A stretch of 64,000 nt of DNA, from the NCBI RefSeq assembly GCF_016586355.1, contig NZ_BLYI01000043.1, positions 1-64,000 on the forward strand, in the 5' to 3' direction. The DNA is from Anaerostipes butyraticus. GTDB taxonomy: Bacteria; Bacillota; Clostridia; Lachnospirales; Lachnospiraceae. Numbering within the stretch: the first letter of the stretch is position 1; each line of letters opens with the position of its first letter. Below are positions 33,407 to 41,072 of the stretch, piece by piece. A program made the translations under genes and the position numbers. The notes under the pieces were generated by a model. The model saw only the letters and a list, made by a program, of their open reading frames with translations. It was not told the origin of the DNA and did no database searches.

Positions 33407-33796
33407 ATGAAAAGAAAATCTTTTACTGCAATTTATTTGCATAAAATAAAAAACTTATTTCCAATTCTGGGGAAACAAGAACGTCAATATCTTAAGGGTT
33501 TTGAAAATACTGTCCAGGATTATGCCGATGACCATTCAATTCTATCTATTCAAGATTTGATCAGAGAATTTGGAACACCTCAAGAAGTTGTTGATTCTTA
33601 TATCAATCAGGCAGATTCCAATTATCTTAGCAAGAAAATGAAAAAGAATACTTTTATAAAACGTATTGTTCTTATCGTTGTCTCTTGTCTTTTAATGTTC
33701 ATCGGATTTTATGCAGTTCTAGTATATAAAGATTTTCAAATAACAAAAAATGAACATATTGAAAAAGAAGAAATTATTATAGAATATGAGGAGTAA
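33407..33796 (+). CDS. Small membrane protein, DUF1700/HAAS-like (PadR-associated)
   Basis: This 129-residue protein has an N-terminal helical domain (about 15-80) with YLKGFENTVQDYADDHSILSIQDLIREFGTPQEVVDSYI. That pattern resembles the HAAS/DUF1700-type domains commonly encoded next to PadR regulators. One transmembrane helix (about 85-105) and a short acidic tail ending in IIEYEE follow. AAGGGAG lies upstream of the ATG. Such proteins may act as membrane-bound partners of the regulator or of the exported product; no enzyme motif is present. Confidence 0.65.
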   Translation: MKRKSFTAIYLHKIKNLFPILGKQERQYLKGFENTVQDYADDHSILSIQDLIREFGTPQEVVDSYINQADSNYLSKKMKKNTFIKRIVLIVVSCLLMFIGFYAVLVYKDFQITKNEHIEKEEIIIEYEE

Positions 33797-33800
33797 AGCT

Positions 33801-34286
33801 ATGAGACAATCTAAGAAAAAATATTTTATCTTTTTATCTATTGCATATTTTATTTTTGTCCTGTCAATTTCTACTTCTGTAAATGCTTCTGAACAATTAC
33901 TCACAGAAGTTGAACATCTTGAAAATGGTGATTATATCGAAATACTCTTAGAGTATGATTCCACCCCTGCTATCACATTATCTTCATCTTCAAAAACAAT
34001 CTCTGGTAGTAAGACAGTACGCTATAAATCTGGCAACACCACCCTTTGGACACTAAAAGTCAAAGGCTCTTTTTCTTACAATGGTTCTTCTTCAAAATGT
34101 ACCAGTTCTTCTGTCTCTACAACATCTCCTGGAAAAACTTGGTATATCAGCAAATCTTCTGCTTCAAAAAGCAAAAATTCCGCAACTGCAAAAGCTACTG
34201 CTCAACGAAAAGTTTCTGGTATTGTTTTACAGACTGTAACCCGCTCCGTTACTCTTACATGCAGTAAGTCCGGTAAACTATCTTAA
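33801..34286 (+). CDS. Secreted Ser/Thr/Lys-rich protein of unknown function
   Basis: This 161-residue protein has a Sec signal peptide (KKKYFIFLSIAYFIFVLSISTSVNA, cleavage probably after VNA). The mature part of about 130 residues is rich in Ser, Thr and Lys. A charged start (EQLLTEVEHLENGDYIEI) precedes a beta-rich repeat-like region (GNTTLWTLKVKGSFSYNGSS, SVSTTSPGKTWYIS, SVTLTCSKSGKLS). Two Cys could form a disulfide. GGAG lies 7-8 nt before the ATG at 33801; the longer frame from 33786 overlaps the upstream gene. It is the last gene of the padR transcript and is very A+T-rich. The small size, export and PadR control allow a peptide effector or envelope-protective role, but no known family function is assigned. 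Confidence 0.6.
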   Translation: MRQSKKKYFIFLSIAYFIFVLSISTSVNASEQLLTEVEHLENGDYIEILLEYDSTPAITLSSSSKTISGSKTVRYKSGNTTLWTLKVKGSFSYNGSSSKCTSSSVSTTSPGKTWYISKSSASKSKNSATAKATAQRKVSGIVLQTVTRSVTLTCSKSGKLS

Positions 34287-34292
34287 AAATCA

Positions 34293-34332
34293 GGCCGCAG
34301 AACATCCGATTCCTTTCCGATGTTCTGCGGCC
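34293..34332. terminator. Bidirectional terminator between PadR islet and sorbose operon
   Basis: Perfect 14-bp stem GGCCGCAGAACATC / GATGTTCTGCGGCC with a short loop. On the minus strand it is followed by TGATTTTTAAG, suiting termination of the sorbose operon. It starts 7 bp after the stop of the secreted-protein gene. Confidence 0.8.
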
Positions 34333-34355
34333 CGATCCTCTGATCCTGCACAGTT

Positions 34356-35180
34356 TTATGCTTCTTTATATTCCGCCGGGTATCCTCTGCCGGTCTCTGC
34401 CCTGTGGTCCATGGTCATCATCAGTTTCATATCTTCTTCTGATAATTCAAAGTCAAAAATGTCTCTGTTGGAAATGATGCGTTCTTTATGGACAGATTTC
34501 GGGAGACTTACGATGCCTCTCTGCAGGTGCCACCGGAGAATGATCTGCGCCGGCGTCTTTTTGTATTTTTCCGCCAGTTTCATGATTTCCGGCTCTCCCA
34601 GCTGCTTTCCTTTCCCCAGCGGTCCCCATGCTTCCACGATAATTCCCTGTCCTTTACAGTAATCCACCGTATCTTTCTGCACGAGGAACGGACAAATCTC
34701 AATCTGATCCACCGCCGGAGCAACATTTGCAGTTTTCTCCAGCCGTTTCAGATGGTTTTCATTAAAGTTGCTGACGCCGATATTCTTTATCAGCCCCTGA
34801 TCGTAATATTTTTCCAGAATCTTCCATGATCCTGCCACATCGTTGATCGGCCAGTGGAGAAGATACAGATCCAGATACTCCAGACCCAGCTCTTTTAATG
34901 TTTTTTCGAAAGCCGCTTCCTGCTTCCCTTCCACCATGTCCGTATACCAGATTTTGCTGGTGACAAAAATCTCTTCTCTCGGAATGCCGCTGTCTCTGAC
35001 GGCTGCTCCCACCTGAGCTTCATTTTCATAATAGCTTGCCGTATCCAGATGGCGGTATCCCGCCTCCAGGGCATCCAGGCAGGCCTGATATCCTTCATCG
35101 CCTCTGCTGTCCCAGCTTCCCATGGCCACCACCGGAATCCGGTTTCCGTTGTTCATCTGAAATGTTGATTGTAGATTCAT
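34356..35180 (-). CDS. Aldo/keto reductase
   Basis: This 274-residue NADPH-dependent aldo/keto reductase has the full catalytic tetrad: Asp in HLDTASYYENEAQVG, the Tyr in the same segment, Lys in TSKIW and His in LLHWP. The cofactor-binding end LPKSVHKERIISNRDIFDFEL is intact. The ATG at 35180 is fixed by GGAGG 6 nt upstream; the longer frame is leader. It is the last gene of the sorbose cluster, 17 bp after sorD. It probably reduces a sugar or sugar-derived aldehyde; the exact substrate is not evident. Confidence 0.9.
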   Translation of the reverse strand: MNLQSTFQMNNGNRIPVVAMGSWDSRGDEGYQACLDALEAGYRHLDTASYYENEAQVGAAVRDSGIPREEIFVTSKIWYTDMVEGKQEAAFEKTLKELGLEYLDLYLLHWPINDVAGSWKILEKYYDQGLIKNIGVSNFNENHLKRLEKTANVAPAVDQIEICPFLVQKDTVDYCKGQGIIVEAWGPLGKGKQLGEPEIMKLAEKYKKTPAQIILRWHLQRGIVSLPKSVHKERIISNRDIFDFELSEEDMKLMMTMDHRAETGRGYPAEYKEA

Positions 35181-35197
35181 CTTACACCTCCGTGTTC

Positions 35198-36013
35198 TTA
35201 TCCTCTGGTTTTTCCTCCCGCCACATTGATCGTCACTCCATGGACATAGGAGGCTCTTTCGCTTGCCAGATATACACACATATCCGCTACTTCACTTAAT
35301 TTTCCGGAACGGCTCAGAGGCGTTGTGGAAGTACTTGCGTATCCCGCTCTCAGATCATCCACTGTGATGCCTCTGGTATACGCAAGAGCTGACTCATAAG
35401 CCAAAGTACGAAGCCCGGTCGCTTCCATAATGCCAGGCGCAACGCCGACCACACGGACGCCCTGTTTTCCCAGTTCCTTCGCCCAGGATCTGGTCAGAGA
35501 GTTCACTGCGTTTTTTGTCGCCGCATACACGCTCTGTCCCTCAGATCCTTCCAGGCCGCTCTCAGATGACATATTGATGATGACTCCTTTTCCTTTTTCT
35601 GTCAAGACCCGGGCAGCCGCCTGAGCGCAGAAGAAAACTCCTTTCAGATTGACATTGCATACTTTATCCCATACAGCCTCATCCAGTTCATACTGTCCTT
35701 TCGGATCTTTCGGATCCACCAGGAGTCTTGGAATATTGATGCCCGCATTATTCACCAGCACATCGATGGTTCCGAAGATTTCGGTTACCTTTCGTACCAT
35801 TTCTTCTACTTCCTGTGGTTTTGTGACATCTGTTCTTATATAAGCAAACTGACCTTGTCCGGCTTCCAGATCCGGAGCCTTTTCCGCCATATCTGAAACT
35901 GCCACATTGGCTCCTACATTTAAAAATTCCTGTGCCACTGCCTTTCCGATCCCGGATGCGCCTCCGGTTACGATTACTGTTTTTCCTTCTAAATCCAACC
36001 AGCTATCTTTCAT
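35198..36013 (-). CDS. sorD: Sorbitol-6-phosphate 2-dehydrogenase (SDR family)
   Basis: This enzyme oxidises sorbitol (glucitol) 6-phosphate to fructose 6-phosphate. The 271-residue SDR has the cofactor motif TGGASGIG at 16-23, NNAG near 90, and catalytic Ser plus YAATK near 165. The segments NNAGINIPRLLVDPKDPKGQYEL and VAPGIMEATGLRTLAYESAL closely resemble the Lactobacillus casei sorbitol-6-P dehydrogenase as I remember it. The ATG at 36013 has AAAAGGAG 7 nt upstream. It lies downstream of rpiR with a terminator in between (36072-36102), so it may also be transcribed separately. Confidence 0.85.
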   Translation of the reverse strand: MKDSWLDLEGKTVIVTGGASGIGKAVAQEFLNVGANVAVSDMAEKAPDLEAGQGQFAYIRTDVTKPQEVEEMVRKVTEIFGTIDVLVNNAGINIPRLLVDPKDPKGQYELDEAVWDKVCNVNLKGVFFCAQAAARVLTEKGKGVIINMSSESGLEGSEGQSVYAATKNAVNSLTRSWAKELGKQGVRVVGVAPGIMEATGLRTLAYESALAYTRGITVDDLRAGYASTSTTPLSRSGKLSEVADMCVYLASERASYVHGVTINVAGGKTRG

Positions 36014-36036
36014 TTTTTTCTCCTTTTCTATCATTG

Positions 36037-36057
36037 GACAGGAAAATTTCCCCTGTC
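36037..36057. promoter_or_regulatory. Palindrome upstream of sorD
   Basis: GACAGG / CCTGTC arms flank an A/T-rich centre, 24 bp before the sorD start and just after the rpiR terminator. It could be an operator or processing hairpin. No clear promoter was identified next to it. Confidence 0.35.
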
Positions 36058-36071
36058 TCTGTTTATCACAC

Positions 36072-36102
36072 AAAAAAGGAGGCATCGTTTTATGATGCCT
36101 CC
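36072..36102 (-). terminator. Intra-operon terminator between rpiR and sorD
   Basis: Minus strand stem GGAGGCATC / GATGCCTCC (36078-36102) followed directly by TTTTTT (36072-36077). It would lower or separate expression of sorD and the aldo/keto reductase relative to the upstream sorbose genes. Confidence 0.8.
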
Positions 36103-36130
36103 AGATCTGTTTCCGATTCTTCCTGAAATA

Positions 36131-36979
36131 TCACATTTTTTCTTCCGCAACAGACTGTTCGTGTTCCGCCACATTTTTGAAGGAATCCCATTTGGTAGAA
36201 AACAAGAACAGGAACAGACAGTCAATCACTGACATTGCCGCCATTCTTGTAAAACTCACCTGATCGTGGAAAATATGTTCCCTCGTTGCTGTCAGCAGAA
36301 CATAGTCACATGCCTCCGCCAGCGGAGACTTTGCCTGATTGGTGACAGCCACCGTTACCGCTTTGTTTTCTTTTGCAATCTCAACCATATTGAGCAGATG
36401 TTTGGATGCTCCGGACGCTGATATGGCGAACATAATATCTTTTTCCCTGAGAAGGCGGGAAAACGCCTCCTGACTCTCCCAGATAGTCGAACTGACCGCC
36501 TTAAGTCCCAGCTGATTGAACTTATAAGTTCCATCCAGCGCAATAGGAATTGTATTGCCCATGGCGGCAAATTCGATCATATCCGCCTGCAGGATCAGGT
36601 CAATAATCTCCCTTAATTCTTTCGGATCAAAATTGGAGTATGTCGCCTTTAATTCTTCCAGCTTGCTTCCCAAAATGTTGTTCAGCGACTGCTCCATATG
36701 GTCCAGGTTGATCTCGTTGGAAATCACCTGTTCTTCCTGCTGTCTTTGCTCTCCGGCCATCTTGATTTTCAGCTGATGAAATCCTTTGCATCCGATCTTC
36801 TTACAAAATCTGACAATGGTCGCCTGACTTGCCTCACAGTGCTTCGCAAGCTCTGATACAGACATCTCGATTGCTTCTGCCGGGTGGCTGATCAAATAAT
36901 CTGCTACTTTCTTTTCTGCATCATATAAACTACCGTATGTTGAAAATATTTGATCCCGAACTGATATTTCGCTGCTCAT
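36131..36979 (-). CDS. MurR/RpiR-family transcriptional regulator
   Basis: This 282-residue sugar-phosphate-responsive regulator has an N-terminal HTH_6 domain at about 1-77 (YDAEKKVADYLISHPAEAIEMSVSELAKHCEASQATIVRFCKKIGCKGF). A SIS domain at about 125-255 has MEFAA-type strands and FAISASGASKHLLNMVEIAKE, the phosphosugar-binding loop. It is embedded in the sorbose operon 14 bp after sorE. Its likely targets are the four GCGAAATwTwATTT-type sites at the operon promoter (40918-41019). The likely effector is sorbose-1-P or sorbitol-6-P (inference). Confidence 0.9.
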   Translation of the reverse strand: MSSEISVRDQIFSTYGSLYDAEKKVADYLISHPAEAIEMSVSELAKHCEASQATIVRFCKKIGCKGFHQLKIKMAGEQRQQEEQVISNEINLDHMEQSLNNILGSKLEELKATYSNFDPKELREIIDLILQADMIEFAAMGNTIPIALDGTYKFNQLGLKAVSSTIWESQEAFSRLLREKDIMFAISASGASKHLLNMVEIAKENKAVTVAVTNQAKSPLAEACDYVLLTATREHIFHDQVSFTRMAAMSVIDCLFLFLFSTKWDSFKNVAEHEQSVAEEKM

Positions 36980-36993
36980 AATACCCCTTTCTG

Positions 36994-38256
36994 TCAGATA
37001 TCAGGAGCATTGTTCATGAAATACCTTTCCGCCTCACCGCTCCATAAATATCCGTGTTTTGCCAAAATCGTTTTTAATCCTTTAATAAAATTATTTTCAC
37101 TTATTTCCCCGATTTTGTCAACTTCGATCACCGGATATTTATGATGGGTATATACTATTTTTTTCCCTCCGCCGATTTCCGGCAGATGTTTTGTCGTCTC
37201 CGCTGCCTGATCCAGCCCAAGGACATGGGTCACGATCTTTGCCGCATTGACAGTCTTATTCTCAATCAATTCAATGGACTGTTTCATATCTGCTGTATTG
37301 CCGCCGCTGGTCCCTACAAAATGAGTCGAATTATAATGAATATCATAAAAATTCACATCAGCGCTGAATGCTGTGTCTGCGGGACCTGAAAAGAAATTCA
37401 GGCACCCGTCATACTTAAGCATATCGGCTCCATAGGAAACCATCTCCCGGTCTGGCGCAAAAATCATTACATCATCAAATCCTGCCTGGTCTTCAGTATA
37501 CTGACAGAGTGTCTGCGCAGTATCTTCCATGTTTCTTGTATTTACATAAACCAGCTTTACACCGTTTTGAGCAGCCTCTTTCACCGGATACAGCTTTTCT
37601 GCCATATCAATCTTAGACTGCGTCCGCCCGGTCACCACAAGAACAGACGGTTTTTTCGGTCCGTGAATGGCAAAGTCAATGGCTAAAAATCCCATAGGGC
37701 CAGTGGCTCCAAGAAGTGCCATGGCTCCGCCTTCCCGAATTCCCATCACATGCTCATGACTATACATTTCTTTCATATGATACTGGGCATTAAAAGCTCC
37801 AACTACACAGGAAAGCGGCTCCACCAGGGAGCCCTCAAAGAAGGTGTCTCCCTGATATTTTAAAAGCGAGCCATTCTCCATGACCTGATTGGAAAATATG
37901 ATCTTTGTTGCATCTCCCCCCATCCAGCGGAAGGAATATCCCGGGGCATATCCCCGCTTATCTCCGATATTCGGCTGTATGACAAACTTATCACCTGGCT
38001 GATACTGATCTTTCCATTTTTCTCCGACCTGAAGAATTCTTCCGCAAAATTCATGTCCCAGAATAACCGGATTTTCTTCAATATCTTCCGGCACTTTTTT
38101 ATGCCGCTGCGCCTGAGTGACTGCTTTATAGCTTGACATACACAGGCTGTCTGTCACAACCTCTGCCAGAATTTCATCTTCTTTCATTTCCGGCAGCTGA
38201 AACTCTTCCAGTCGTACATCCATCTCTCCATACAGTCTGACTGCCTTTGTTACCAT
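36994..38256 (-). CDS. sorE: L-sorbose 1-phosphate reductase (MDR family)
   Basis: This enzyme reduces L-sorbose 1-phosphate to sorbitol 6-phosphate. The 420-residue medium-chain dehydrogenase has the GroES-like part with GHEFCGRILQVGEKW near 67-81 and PLSCVVGAF near 140. The Rossmann motif ALLGATGPMGFLAID lies near 180. Length and the segment SFRWMGGDATKII fit SorE rather than ordinary alcohol dehydrogenases. It lies 15 bp after the PTS IID gene. Confidence 0.85.
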   Translation of the reverse strand: MVTKAVRLYGEMDVRLEEFQLPEMKEDEILAEVVTDSLCMSSYKAVTQAQRHKKVPEDIEENPVILGHEFCGRILQVGEKWKDQYQPGDKFVIQPNIGDKRGYAPGYSFRWMGGDATKIIFSNQVMENGSLLKYQGDTFFEGSLVEPLSCVVGAFNAQYHMKEMYSHEHVMGIREGGAMALLGATGPMGFLAIDFAIHGPKKPSVLVVTGRTQSKIDMAEKLYPVKEAAQNGVKLVYVNTRNMEDTAQTLCQYTEDQAGFDDVMIFAPDREMVSYGADMLKYDGCLNFFSGPADTAFSADVNFYDIHYNSTHFVGTSGGNTADMKQSIELIENKTVNAAKIVTHVLGLDQAAETTKHLPEIGGGKKIVYTHHKYPVIEVDKIGEISENNFIKGLKTILAKHGYLWSGEAERYFMNNAPDI

Positions 38257-38271
38257 ATTTTTCCCTCCTGG

Positions 38272-39093
38272 CTATGCTAAAATTCCTAAACCGTATCCAA
38301 CGATTCCTACAATAAACAAGATAAAGATAATCGCGATCGGACTGATATTTTTCTTCAGCATCTTTGATACAATCAGAGTCAGGACTAAAGCAAGGAGACC
38401 TGGAAGCAGCTGATCCAAAATATCCTGTACTGTTGTAACTGTCGTTTTACCGTTTGCCGTTACTTTTGAGACAACAAGAGGCACGTTGATCGTTGTCCAG
38501 GCAGATACCAGCGCACCCATGACAAACAATCCGAGAATGGATGCTCCTTCGGTTACTTTCTGCAGCATATTGCCTGCCAGATGCTGTACGAAATCCAGTC
38601 CCTTTTTATATCCGAACTCCAGTCCGAAATACAGTGCGGCAAGACGTACCAGATTAAATGCCACGAAAAACAATACCGGCCCTAAAAGACTTCCATTTAA
38701 GGCAAGAGATGCGCCAATTGCCGCAGTGATCGGGCGAAGAGTTCCCCAGAAAATAGGATCTCCGACTCCGCAGAACGGACCCATCAGTCCGATTTTGATA
38801 CTTCCAATGGTTCCTTCATCGATATCGGCTCCGTTTGCCTTAGATTCTTCCAGGGCTGCGGTCACTCCGAGGACCGGGCCTACCGCTCCCGGCGTGACAT
38901 TGAAAAATGTCAGATGCCTCTTAAGCGCCGCAACTCTTTCTTCCTTTGTATCATAAAGCCTCTTGATTGCCGGCACCATATCAAACGCCATGCCCAGTCC
39001 ATGCATACGCTCATAGTTAAAGGATGCCTGCTGCAGATTGGTCCTTAAAAACATATTGATTCGATCTTTTTTCGTTAATTTCTTCTCACTCAT
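38272..39093 (-). CDS. sorM: PTS sorbose/mannose-class EIID
   Basis: This 273-residue integral membrane subunit of a mannose/fructose/sorbose-family permease works with IIC to move the sugar. The IID signature is intact: LRTNLQQASFNYERMHGLGMAFDMVPAIKRLY at 12-43, FNVTPGAVGPVLGVTAALEE and GLMGPFCGVGDPIFWGTLRPITAAIGASLA. The C-terminus has hydrophobic segments. It lies 15 bp downstream of IIC. Confidence 0.93.
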   Translation of the reverse strand: MSEKKLTKKDRINMFLRTNLQQASFNYERMHGLGMAFDMVPAIKRLYDTKEERVAALKRHLTFFNVTPGAVGPVLGVTAALEESKANGADIDEGTIGSIKIGLMGPFCGVGDPIFWGTLRPITAAIGASLALNGSLLGPVLFFVAFNLVRLAALYFGLEFGYKKGLDFVQHLAGNMLQKVTEGASILGLFVMGALVSAWTTINVPLVVSKVTANGKTTVTTVQDILDQLLPGLLALVLTLIVSKMLKKNISPIAIIFILFIVGIVGYGLGILA

Positions 39094-39108
39094 TGTTCTC
39101 CTCCCATA

Positions 39109-39933
39109 TTACAGTTCATCATCCAGTTCATCATCCAAATCGTCATCCGCCGCTCCTGAGCTGGTTCCTGCCGGTGCAGCGACTACCTTAAGATCTGCGA
39201 ATTTCGGATTCAGCTGTACATAAATGATAGCGAAAACAGCACCCATAATTCCGAAGGCAACCAGATTGAAATCCGTAAAGGCCGCAATCACGAAGCCAAG
39301 GAAGAAAAACGGCATCAGATACTGGGCACCCATCATGTTAAGTACCATCGCATAACCAACAACTACGATCATTCCGCCTGCCACTGTCAGACCGCCTGTG
39401 ATCACTTCCGGAATGCTGTTTAACAGAGACTGAACACCGCTTGGGCTGACTACCGCAGCAACCAGGAAGGTTGGTACAGCCACACGCAGAGCCTGTACCA
39501 CCAGCGCAGTTACGTGACAGACATCAATCATACGGAAGTTCGCATCTTCCGCATATTTATCTGCCGCATGCTGGAAGAAAATGGTTACGGTTCTCGCAAA
39601 TACTGTTAATACCTGACCTGCCACTGCCACAGGAAGAGCAATCGCGATTCCTGCGGAAATAGACTGCTTTCCTACGATTACAAGAATCGTGGAAATAATA
39701 CTGGCCAATGCGGAATCCGGTGACTGAGCCGCTCCAATGTTCATCCATCCAAGGGCGATCATTTCCAAAGTTCCTCCCAGGATGATTCCTGTCTGAAGAT
39801 CTCCCAGGATTGCGCCTACGATCGTACACGCAATCAGCGGCCGGTGGGTCTGGAAAGAATCCAGGACACTTCCCATTCCGGCAATACATCCAAAGATAAC
39901 TAACAATATAATCTGTATCGTTGATAATCCCAT
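39109..39933 (-). CDS. sorA: PTS sorbose/mannose-class EIIC
   Basis: This 274-residue membrane channel subunit has PTS EII-Man type IIC features: SVLDSFQTHRPLIACTIVGAILGDLQTGIILGGTLEMIALGWMNIGAAQSPDSALASI at 22-79 and seven to eight hydrophobic segments. The last 16 residues form an unusual acidic tail (DDDLDDELDDEL) after an Ala/Gly/Ser linker. It is 23 bp downstream of IIB, preceded by AGGAGG. Confidence 0.93.
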   Translation of the reverse strand: MGLSTIQIILLVIFGCIAGMGSVLDSFQTHRPLIACTIVGAILGDLQTGIILGGTLEMIALGWMNIGAAQSPDSALASIISTILVIVGKQSISAGIAIALPVAVAGQVLTVFARTVTIFFQHAADKYAEDANFRMIDVCHVTALVVQALRVAVPTFLVAAVVSPSGVQSLLNSIPEVITGGLTVAGGMIVVVGYAMVLNMMGAQYLMPFFFLGFVIAAFTDFNLVAFGIMGAVFAIIYVQLNPKFADLKVVAAPAGTSSGAADDDLDDELDDEL

Positions 39934-39956
39934 TTCTTCAATCCTCCTGTCTGTTC

Positions 39957-40436
39957 TTATTCTTCGATCTTACTCATCAGATCGATTTTCTTATCCGTTG
40001 CAACCGGACGAATTTCCAGTTCAATTCCCATCTCATGAAGTTTTTTAAACGCTGCCACATCGTCATCATCCACAGATACAGCTTTTGTAATCTGGCGTTT
40101 TCCGGTCTTAAATGCCATTCCTCCAACATTTACACTCTTGATCGGCACTCCTGCCTCTGCCATGCGCAGCACATCCTGCGGACAGGTGTAGAGGAAGAAT
40201 ACTGTATCATTTTCATATTTTGGATTGTTATATACACGAACCGCTTTTGCCACACTTACCACGCTTACCTTAACTCCCGGAGGTCCGACCTGAAGCAGAA
40301 GAGTTTTACGGATTTCATCTTTTGCTACTTCATCGCTGCAGATAATGATTCTTTCTGCATTTGCTTCTTTGGCCCACACCGTTGCAACCTGTCCATGGAT
40401 CAGACGGTCATCGATTCTTACTAAATTAATTTTCAT
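39957..40436 (-). CDS. sorB: PTS sorbose/mannose-class EIIB
   Basis: This 159-residue cytoplasmic phosphotransfer subunit has the phospho-His in RIDDRLIHGQVATVW (His14), the hallmark of mannose-family IIB. Its ATG overlaps the IIA stop codon by 4 nt, and its ribosome-binding site GAGGAGG is formed by the last IIA codons, so translation is coupled. Confidence 0.95.
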   Translation of the reverse strand: MKINLVRIDDRLIHGQVATVWAKEANAERIIICSDEVAKDEIRKTLLLQVGPPGVKVSVVSVAKAVRVYNNPKYENDTVFFLYTCPQDVLRMAEAGVPIKSVNVGGMAFKTGKRQITKAVSVDDDDVAAFKKLHEMGIELEIRPVATDKKIDLMSKIEE

Positions 40437-40870
40437 AGTTCGTCATCCTCCTCATTTTTTTCTTCTGACGTTTTTTCCAGCATTGCCTGACAGGAACGGA
40501 CATAGGAATCTGTTCCAAGTTCATCATACACTTCAGATGCTTTGATTCCTTCTTTCATCATACGAATACCTGCCGCATCAATCAGCATCGGAAGGCTCAG
40601 TCCGGTGATCACATCCATCCTTTTTTGACCCATGACGATCTCAAAAGCCGCATTATAAGGACTTCCGCCGAACAAATCCACCAGAAAGAGAATTTCCTCG
40701 TCTTCCGGACATTGATCTATGATTTCCTGATATTTCCTTTTTAATGTTTCTGTGTTTTCACCAGGCAGAAAAGTTACCACATCCAGCTGATCCATCTGTC
40801 CAAACACCATATTGGCGGAATTCACAATCTCCTGTGCCAGCTTCCCATGCCCCGCTAAAATCAAGTGCAT
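40433..40870 (-). CDS. sorF: PTS sorbose/mannose-class EIIA
   Basis: This 145-residue EIIA-Man-type domain is phosphorylated by HPr on the His of the N-terminal strand (LILAGHGKLAQEIVNSA). LFLVDLFGGSPYNAAFEIV near 62-80 is the family's second signature. It ends in an acidic EEDDEL tail, part of which doubles as the IIB ribosome-binding site. It is the first gene of the sorbose operon, directly behind the four-site promoter. Confidence 0.94.
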   Translation of the reverse strand: MHLILAGHGKLAQEIVNSANMVFGQMDQLDVVTFLPGENTETLKRKYQEIIDQCPEDEEILFLVDLFGGSPYNAAFEIVMGQKRMDVITGLSLPMLIDAAGIRMMKEGIKASEVYDELGTDSYVRSCQAMLEKTSEEKNEEDDEL

Positions 40871-40917
40871 TATGATTCTCCTTCTTTGAAAAATAATATT
40901 TTGTATATTTGTTTCGC

Positions 40918-41019
40918 GCGAAATTTTATTTTGTAATTACATTATATTTACGAAATATAATTTTGTCAATATCTATTTTGCGAAATTTTATTTTTCTTTT
41001 TGCCGTAATTATATTTCGC
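40918..41019 (-). promoter_or_regulatory. Sorbose operon promoter with four RpiR-type operator copies
   Basis: A fully consensus promoter lies on the minus strand: TTGACA (40964-40969), 17 bp, TATAAT (40941-40946). Four copies of a 16-bp element surround it. They are GCGAAATTTTATTTTG at 40918-40933, ACGAAATATAATTTTG at 40950-40965, GCGAAATTTTATTTTT at 40980-40995, and an inverted copy (GCGAAATATAATTACG) at 41004-41019. The second copy fills the promoter spacer and the first covers the start-site region. GAAA-N5-ATTT spacing resembles RpiR-family operators. The assigned regulator is the one at 36131-36979 (inference). Confidence 0.8.
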
Positions 41020-41022
41020 TGC

Positions 41023-41054
41023 ATAAAAAAAAGAGGAAATCTTTCGATTTCCTC
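41023..41054 (-). terminator. Terminator of the lct/TPR transcript
   Basis: Minus strand stem GAGGAAATC / GATTTCCTC (41033-41054) with a 4-nt loop, followed by a T8-10 run. It lies 18 bp after the stop of the TPR gene and just upstream of the sorbose operator array. Confidence 0.88.
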
Positions 41055-41072
41055 AAATAGATCAAATTCCGA

